Below are positions 7,057 through 10,081 of a stretch of 10,081 bases of DNA, piece by piece. The notes beneath the pieces are model-generated. The model had not been told where the DNA came from. It was given only the letters and a program-made list of their open reading frames with translations, and made no database searches. Origin of the DNA: Anaerolineae bacterium (GTDB taxonomy: Bacteria > Chloroflexota > Anaerolineae > Aggregatilineales > Phototrophicaceae); NCBI GenBank assembly GCA_015492875.1, contig WGEI01000442.1:1-10081 (forward strand), given 5' to 3'. Every line of letters begins with the position of its first letter. The first letter of the stretch is position 1. The position numbers and the translations under genes were made by a program.

Positions 7057-7608
7057 TTAGTATTCGATATAGCGCTTCCAGGCATCTGGCCCATTACCAA
7101 TCGCCACGACCAGATAGCTAGTGCGGGGACGTTTAGGCTCCCAACGCAGGCGCATACCGGCTTCATGATGCAAACGGTTACCCTTGCGATGATTACATGA
7201 AGCACAGGCACAGGCTGTATTTGTCCATGTATCTTTACCGCCACGCGAACGCGGGATAATGTGGTCGATAGTAAAATCTGCTTTGGAAAGCACACGTCCT
7301 TTTTGTATGGTACCGGGCTGTGCGCCACAATAGATGCAAGTGAAATTATCACGAATAAGCACGCCTTTGCGGCTCCAATGGGTTCTACGACGGGGAACAT
7401 TCACATAATAGCGCAAGGCTATCACAGAGGGGACAGGGAAACGCTCTCTTACGGTACGGAGAAATTTACCGGTCTCCTCCACTACCATCGCTTTCCCCGC
7501 CAGTAGGAGGCTAATGGCACGGGGAACTGAAATAACTGCTATCGGCTCCCAGGTATTTCCATTCAGCAAGAGGACGCGGCTTTGTAAAGCGCTCTCGCCG
7601 TTTGACAC
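7057..7608 (-). CDS. HNH endonuclease (zinc-finger type)
   Basis: A 183-aa protein of the widespread stand-alone HNH family. An N-terminal region (VLLLNGNTWEPIAVISVPRA, then LLLAGKAMVVEE) precedes the nuclease domain. Zinc ligands are CIYC (91-94) and CASC (135-138). The catalytic ββα-metal core is IDHIIPRSRGGKDTWTN with Asp115-His116 and Asn130, closed by CNHRKGNR. It should be a metal-dependent DNA nuclease; its biological role is unknown in this family, though similar proteins occur in phages and near mobile DNA. The start is GTG at 7608, with AAAGGA 8 nt upstream. It has its own -10 box and terminator, so it is probably its own unit, though read-through from the small genes upstream is possible. 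Confidence 0.9.
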   Translation of the reverse strand: MSNGESALQSRVLLLNGNTWEPIAVISVPRAISLLLAGKAMVVEETGKFLRTVRERFPVPSVIALRYYVNVPRRRTHWSRKGVLIRDNFTCIYCGAQPGTIQKGRVLSKADFTIDHIIPRSRGGKDTWTNTACACASCNHRKGNRLHHEAGMRLRWEPKRPRTSYLVVAIGNGPDAWKRYIEY

Positions 7609-7638
7609 AGGCCAAATCCTTTCTTCTCAATGGCCGTT

Positions 7639-7666
7639 TGTGTGTTTCTTCACACAGATGATTATA
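7639..7666 (-). promoter_or_regulatory. HNH promoter -10 and 5'-end hairpin
   Basis: The minus strand has a perfect TATAAT (7661-7666), giving a start near 7654. CTTAAA, a 3-of-6 match to the -35, lies 16 bp upstream. Right at the expected 5' end of the mRNA is TGTGTG-AAGAAA-CACACA (7656-7639), a perfect 6-bp hairpin that could stabilise the transcript or be an operator. Confidence 0.4.
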
Positions 7667-7683
7667 CACCAAAATCATTCGCT

Positions 7684-7788
7684 TTAAGTAGAAAGGTAGC
7701 GAGCGCGCTGGGCCAACACTCTTAGACCATGCGCGTGATGCGCACCCGCTACCTTCATAACTATAACGGAGGTTGTGCGCTCTCGCAT
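7684..7788 (-). CDS. Possible small ORF, 34 aa, before the HNH gene
   Basis: A 34-codon frame from ATG (7788) to TAA, with GGAG 5 nt upstream of the ATG. The product would be basic (seven Arg/Lys, three His) with a hydrophobic stretch SVIVMKVAGA. The frame also stays open back to a GTG at 7809. It overlaps the inverted repeat at 7693-7755, so the sequence may be constrained as RNA instead. I recognise no family. This is the second most plausible of the small ORFs here. Confidence 0.28.
   Translation of the reverse strand: MRERTTSVIVMKVAGAHHAHGLRVLAQRARYLST
7693..7755 (-). other. Stem-loop with inner hairpins (structured RNA or hairpin)
   Basis: The perfect 9-bp arms AAGGTAGCG/CGCTACCTT (minus 7755-7747 with 7701-7693) enclose 45 nt. 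Inside, GTGCGC-ATCAC-GCGCAT forms a 6-bp hairpin and GGTC/GGCC a short second one, so the whole can fold as a three-way junction. Only a weak U-run follows (TTTCTACTT), so it is not a good terminator. Position: 85 nt upstream of the HNH start. Confidence 0.45.
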
Positions 7789-7832
7789 CTTAACTCCGAT
7801 AATTTCCACTCAACAGCTCTTTACCACTTCGC

Positions 7833-7934
7833 TTACAATACGCTTTTCAATTCGTCTGGTGTGTGCCCGTTTACGCTTGATAACAATACATCTCGCTCGG
7901 TACTGCAAGGTAGCATTCTGTGACGGTTATTCAT
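7833..7934 (-). CDS. Possible small ORF, 33 aa
   Basis: A frame of 33 codons from ATG (7934) to TAA, starting 5 nt after the stop of the small ORF at 7940-8038. There is no convincing ribosome site, but translation could be coupled. The product would be a mixed-charge peptide ending in TPDELKSVL, with one Cys. A competing basic frame (TTG 7908 to TGA 7810) overlaps it. No family is recognised, and the region could equally be non-coding. Confidence 0.2.
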   Translation of the reverse strand: MNNRHRMLPCSTERDVLLSSVNGHTPDELKSVL

Positions 7935-7939
7935 CTTAG

Positions 7940-8038
7940 TTAGCGACCGTCTGTATCTATCTCCGTTAGGTTGGAGGCATTTACAGAGCGGCCATATTTA
8001 GGTTTTTGTTTGTTCCGCGAACCTCTATCAGATTTCAC
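7940..8038 (-). CDS. Small protein of 32 aa with a strong ribosome site
   Basis: GTG at 8038 starts a 32-codon frame ending in TAA. Its Shine-Dalgarno, GGAGAGGAGG, is among the best in the window and lies 6 nt from the GTG, which is the main reason to call it. The N-terminal half is rich in Lys, Arg, Ser and Gln and probably disordered; the second half is NASNLTEIDTDGR. There is no hydrophobic segment, so it is not a membrane or toxin-type peptide. It starts 35 nt after the stop of the 96-aa gene and should be on the same transcript. I recognise no family. The alternative is a leader or a relic of a longer gene. Confidence 0.5.
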   Translation of the reverse strand: MKSDRGSRNKQKPKYGRSVNASNLTEIDTDGR

Positions 8039-8073
8039 GGCACACCTCCTCTCCTACGGCCAAGTCCTATAAC

Positions 8074-8364
8074 CTATTCCGCCTTTTTCAGGGCGGTAGG
8101 GTGTTTTACTAATTTCAGAGATTGTTCGAGCGTCGGGGCATAAACGCCTTCGCCATCCTGTTGCTCAATTTCCTCTAAGGTTTGCTGAGCCGTATACACA
8201 ATATCCTGCAATAGCCCAACAAGTTGATTTCGATCTATCTCGCAAGCTTCATCTAAACGATTTTCGCTAGCGGCGGAATGTAAGGCATCTAACACATCGA
8301 ATAAAGCTTCTAGGCGCGTGTCTAAACCAAGCTTCTGAATCGAGAGTTTATGATACTGGGCCAT
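8074..8364 (-). CDS. Unknown helical 96-aa protein
   Basis: Not recognised. The 96-aa product looks all-helical and soluble: LDTRLEALFDVLDALHS (14-30), then an acidic helix around DEACEIDRNQLVGLLQDIVYTAQQTLEEIEQQ (38-69, given in part) with heptad-like hydrophobics that could dimerise, then a Pro/Lys-containing tail. One Cys (41). The frame is open back to an ATG at 8400, but AAGGTG lies 6 nt before the ATG at 8364, which is preferred. That ribosome site lies in the 3' arm of a small hairpin (ACACC...GGTGT), which may temper translation. It lies downstream of an intrinsic terminator, and no clear promoter is seen between the two. Confidence 0.6.
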   Translation of the reverse strand: MAQYHKLSIQKLGLDTRLEALFDVLDALHSAASENRLDEACEIDRNQLVGLLQDIVYTAQQTLEEIEQQDGEGVYAPTLEQSLKLVKHPTALKKAE

Positions 8365-8398
8365 GAGAAACACCTTTCTAGGGTGTATTGAAAACATC

Positions 8399-8446
8399 AA
8401 AACAAAAAGGACGTGAGACTTTTCCTACGCGGTTAGCCTCACGTCC
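8399..8446 (-). terminator. Intrinsic terminator after the HTH/99-aa gene pair
   Basis: On the minus strand GGACGTGAG (8446-8438) pairs perfectly with CTCACGTCC (8417-8409) around a 20-nt loop, followed by TTTTTGTTTT. It separates the HTH/99-aa pair from the 96-aa gene. Confidence 0.8.
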
Positions 8447-8490
8447 CTTGAGTTCATTCTTCAGGGAACATCACAGGAGTTTTCGCCCTT

Positions 8491-8790
8491 TTAGGGACAT
8501 CGCTTCCTCCCATGAGGCCAACTGCGCACACTATCGCTACCATCATCAACGAATCCAGCAACTTTGGCCGCATTCAGCGCATATGCACCATACGGTAGTA
8601 GAACAGGCGCATTGCCCCAAAGGGTGGCATTCGGCAGGCGCACTTCACCCATAGCGGATGTTATGTGCGGCACCGTAGGCAAGCGCAAAGCGGCGGTGGC
8701 TTTGTTGCCGGGCATGTCGCACGCAAAACCGAACACGCCTTCGGTGATGGTGTATTCAGTTGTTTGGTTCGCGAGCGATAACGTCAACAT
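8491..8790 (-). CDS. Unknown 99-aa protein downstream of the HTH gene
   Basis: Not recognised. The 99-aa product is poor in Lys until its basic end (HGRKRCP), rich in Ala, Pro, Gly and Leu, and has alternating hydrophobic runs (LTLSLANQTTEYTI, GVFGFACD, APVLLPYGAY) that suggest a beta-rich fold. It has no signal peptide and two Cys. The ATG is 5 nt after the HTH stop, with the ribosome site GAGAAGGG inside the end of the HTH gene, 13 nt away and so rather far. The tight spacing suggests joint expression with the HTH protein; a structural or accessory role in a mobile element is a guess. Confidence 0.55.
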   Translation of the reverse strand: MLTLSLANQTTEYTITEGVFGFACDMPGNKATAALRLPTVPHITSAMGEVRLPNATLWGNAPVLLPYGAYALNAAKVAGFVDDGSDSVRSWPHGRKRCP

Positions 8791-8795
8791 GGTAC

Positions 8796-9008
8796 TTACG
8801 CACCCTTCTCCACTGAAGTTTGGTTGAGCATAGCCAGAATACTTTCGCCGGTAATGAACACACGGCGCATACCGCTGGGTTTGCTCACTTTAAGATGCCC
8901 CTTTTTAATGAGGCGTTTTAGCGTGCTCAGGCTGATACCGAGCGCCTCTGCAGCTTCTTGTCGAGAATACACTGCACCAGGCTCGATACGTAGCTTGGTT
9001 TCAGTCAT
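8796..9008 (-). CDS. Excisionase/MerR-type HTH DNA-binding protein
   Basis: A 70-aa protein that is essentially one winged helix-turn-helix domain. YSRQEAAEALGISLSTLKRLIKKGHLK (14-40, given in part here as motif) is the HTH_17/excisionase pattern, followed by the wing PSGMRRVFI (44-52) and a last helix ESILAMLN. Proteins of this size act as recombination directionality factors in integrative elements or as small regulators. AAGGAT lies 9 nt before the ATG. It is first in a pair with the 99-aa gene. A perfect 7-bp hairpin lies 48-65 nt upstream and could be its own binding site. No integrase gene is in the window, so a role in excision cannot be shown. Confidence 0.8.
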   Translation of the reverse strand: MTETKLRIEPGAVYSRQEAAEALGISLSTLKRLIKKGHLKVSKPSGMRRVFITGESILAMLNQTSVEKGA

Positions 9009-9055
9009 CGAAATCCATCCTTAGAATATCACAGCCCGCCAATGTAAAAACAGCG

Positions 9056-9073
9056 GGGTGGTTTCCACCACCC
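9056..9073. promoter_or_regulatory. Perfect palindrome GGGTGGT-TTCC-ACCACCC
   Basis: The 7-bp GC-rich arms 9056-9062 and 9067-9073 enclose a 4-nt loop. It lies upstream of the HTH gene, and on the minus strand CGCTGTTTTTAC follows it. It may be an operator for the HTH protein or a terminator for minus-strand read-through from further right. Confidence 0.5.
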
Positions 9074-9095
9074 GATATAACTCCTACATGCTTCA

Positions 9096-9112
9096 AGTGG
9101 TTCGAATCCAAT
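9096..9112 (+). other. tRNA T-arm-like sequence (B box), possible attachment-site relic
   Basis: GGTTCGAATCC at 9099-9109 is an exact tRNA B-box. Flanking bases give a T-arm with four of five pairs (AGTGG/CCAAT) and a 7-nt TTCGAAT loop. No matching acceptor or anticodon arm is found upstream, so this is not a tRNA gene. Integrating elements often use the 3' part of tRNA genes, and an HTH excisionase-like gene is 90 bp away. It may also be chance. Confidence 0.3.
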
Positions 9113-9230
9113 ATAAGGTTAACACGGTTTGCTAAGGCCGTCAAGAGCTTAAACTTAATTTCAAAAAATTACAAAGTATTTTTACGGGTCAAAAAGGTTC
9201 GTTTGTTCATAATACCACACCTAACAGGGC

Positions 9231-9260
9231 TTGACAGAAAGCGAAAAAAACGGCTATGAT
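9231..9260 (+). promoter_or_regulatory. Sigma-70 promoter of the pheS T-box leader
   Basis: A perfect TTGACA (9231-9236) and TATGAT (9255-9260, 5 of 6) are 18 bp apart. Transcription should start near 9267, just before the first conserved T-box stem. Confidence 0.85.
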
Positions 9261-9266
9261 GGCGCA

Positions 9267-9543
9267 CAAAGCGTTGACGGAGACAGTCCACGAACAGCGC
9301 GCCGACAGGGAATAACGGTCATAGACTGAAAGCCGTTACCGGAAAAGCGGTCGTGGAATTCCCTCCTGAGCTGAGCGGTGAACGGCGCAATGGCGCTCAG
9401 TAGTCGCCTCCGCCTACCCTGGCGTTATAGGGATGCCCTTAAGGGGCGCCGAGTGCGGCGCTATGGCAACATGCGTCGAAACGGGGTGGTACCGCGGGAG
9501 TGTATATTGGCGCTCTCGTCCCTGAGTGGACGAGGGCGTTTTT
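9267..9543 (+). promoter_or_regulatory. T-box leader (tRNA-Phe responsive) of pheS
   Basis: The 3' part holds the T-box itself, GGGGTGGTACCGCGGG (9483-9498). Its TGGT would pair with ACCA at the end of uncharged tRNA with discriminator A, as in tRNA-Phe. In stem I, TCCACGA (9287-9293) pairs perfectly with TCGTGGA (9351-9357). Directly after comes a loop with TTC at 9359-9361, a phenylalanine codon in the place of the specifier, closed by GGAG/CTCC (9279-9282 with 9363-9366). A later stem is CTGAGCG/CGCTCAG (9371-9377 with 9394-9400). Uncharged tRNA-Phe should favour the antiterminator and switch on pheS. The specifier assignment comes from hand folding. Confidence 0.92.
9511..9543 (+). terminator. 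T-box-controlled intrinsic terminator
   Basis: An 11-bp stem (9511-9521 with 9528-9538, one T-G pair) with loop CTGAGT is followed by TTTTT (9539-9543). Its 5' arm contains the CGTCC that pairs with the T-box region in the antiterminator, the usual switch of this class. It lies 20 nt before the pheS start. Confidence 0.9.
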
Positions 9544-9563
9544 GATTTTATAAGGGAGGACGT

Positions 9564-10081
9564 ATGCTTGAAGCATTAGAAGCGATGCAGGAAGAGGCGC
9601 TCGCTAAACTCACCAACATACGCGATGAAGAGGCACTAAAGGCTTGGAAAAGTGAATATCTTGGCCATCGTGGTGCAGTACGCCAAATGCTCAGTCAGAT
9701 TGGCTCGCTGCAGCCAGAAGAGCGCCCAGTATTCGGCAAACGGGCAAATGAAGTGCGCGACACCTTGCAAGTTGCTTTTGAAGAGCGCGAAAGCGTTATA
9801 CGGGAGATGTTGTTAGCGCAAGACTTAGAGGCCGGCCAAATTGATATTACGTTGCCCGGGCGCAAGCAATCTACCGGCGGCTTGCATCCATCAACCCGCA
9901 CCTTGCGCGAATATTATCGCATTTGGGCGGATATGGGCTTTCAGGTATTCCGCAGCCGCGAAGTTGAAACCGACGAATACAATTTCGGCCTGTTAAACTT
10001 CCCGGAGGGGCATCCGGCGCGGGATATGCAGGACTCATTCTATACTGACCAGCCCAATGTCATTTTGCGCACTCACACATC
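9564..10081 (+). CDS. pheS: Phenylalanyl-tRNA synthetase alpha subunit, 5' part
   Basis: The catalytic subunit of the alpha2beta2 PheRS, which charges tRNA-Phe in the cytoplasm. The first 172 codons are present and the frame is open to the window end (full proteins are about 330-350 aa). Residues 1-90 form the N-terminal coiled coil with YLGHRGAVRQML (32-43). LPGRKQSTGGLHPSTRTL (97-114) and MGFQVFRSREVE (124-135) lead to motif 1. NFGLLNFPEGHPARDMQDSFY (140-160, given in part) is the signature of the subunit, and LRTHTS at the edge starts the motif 2 region. GGGAGG lies 4 nt before the ATG. It is controlled by the T-box leader; pheT would be expected next, outside the window. Confidence 0.97.
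   Translation, partial: MLEALEAMQEEALAKLTNIRDEEALKAWKSEYLGHRGAVRQMLSQIGSLQPEERPVFGKRANEVRDTLQVAFEERESVIREMLLAQDLEAGQIDITLPGRKQSTGGLHPSTRTLREYYRIWADMGFQVFRSREVETDEYNFGLLNFPEGHPARDMQDSFYTDQPNVILRTHT

Noticed and set aside
7057..7608. IscB-like nuclease with the upstream spacer as omega-RNA
   Set aside because: The protein is a 183-aa stand-alone HNH protein without RuvC motifs or a bridge helix.
7695..7753. tRNA-like 7-bp acceptor stem GGTAGCG/CGCTACC with inner hairpins on the plus strand
   Set aside because: Only 59 nt long, with no TTC-containing T loop, no U8 and no paired anticodon stem. It does not make a tRNA.
7810..7908. Minus-strand basic frame starting at TTG, followed after a TGA by more open frame
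   Set aside because: No ribosome site for the TTG; overlaps the 33-aa frame. Reading through the TGA (recoding) has no supporting structure.
7729..7923. Plus-strand 64-codon frame in the gap before the HNH gene
   Set aside because: No ribosome site, His/Asn/Ser-rich random-looking product, and it lies opposite better minus-strand signals.
7609..8073. tmRNA, RNase P RNA or SRP RNA in the gap
   Set aside because: None of their conserved core sequences is seen on either strand.
1..10081. CRISPR arrays, insertion sequences, rRNA
   Set aside because: No regularly spaced repeats, transposase motifs or rRNA sequence found.

Overview
The window looks like a bacterial chromosome of moderate G+C, probably from Chloroflexota or another lineage that uses T-box leaders. 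The clues are an exported protein with tandem SH3b domains and a clan-A glycosidase domain, a Ser/Thr/Pro-linker lipoprotein, strong GGAGG-type ribosome sites and a T-box in front of pheS. The phylum is an inference (about 0.55); there is no rRNA or full marker gene to settle it.

Left part (1-4525). A minus-strand gene for an exported SH3b-SH3b-glycosidase protein (153-1794) ends at a good intrinsic terminator. Facing away from it is a tight plus-strand operon: an enoyl-CoA hydratase/isomerase-family protein, a SAM methyltransferase and a lipoprotein with an alpha/beta-hydrolase-like domain. This operon ends at a perfect 12-bp hairpin that probably also terminates the minus-strand genes coming from the right. 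Two of the operon proteins have lost catalytic residues: the second glutamate of the crotonase, and the nucleophile and histidine of the hydrolase.

Middle (4526-7056). A two-gene minus-strand polysaccharide operon encodes a family 2 glycosyltransferase and then a sulfotransferase-like protein that starts at GTG. The 3' half of the glycosyltransferase gene is strikingly AT-rich. Upstream is a monocistronic STAS-like small protein whose promoter region holds a perfect palindrome.

Right-middle (7057-9075). A run of small minus-strand genes: an excisionase/MerR-type HTH protein, an unknown 99-aa protein, an intrinsic terminator, an unknown helical 96-aa protein, one to three very small ORFs (the first with an excellent ribosome site), and an HNH endonuclease with its own promoter and terminator. 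The style is that of a mobile-element or phage remnant, but no integrase is visible. The 7684-8040 stretch between the 96-aa gene and the HNH gene is the least explained part. It carries three copies of an 8-mer arranged so that the middle copy can pair with either flanking copy.

Right end (9076-10081). A tRNA B-box-like sequence lies in the spacer. A strong promoter then drives a complete phenylalanine-type T-box leader with its terminator, followed by the 5' part of pheS, which runs off the window.
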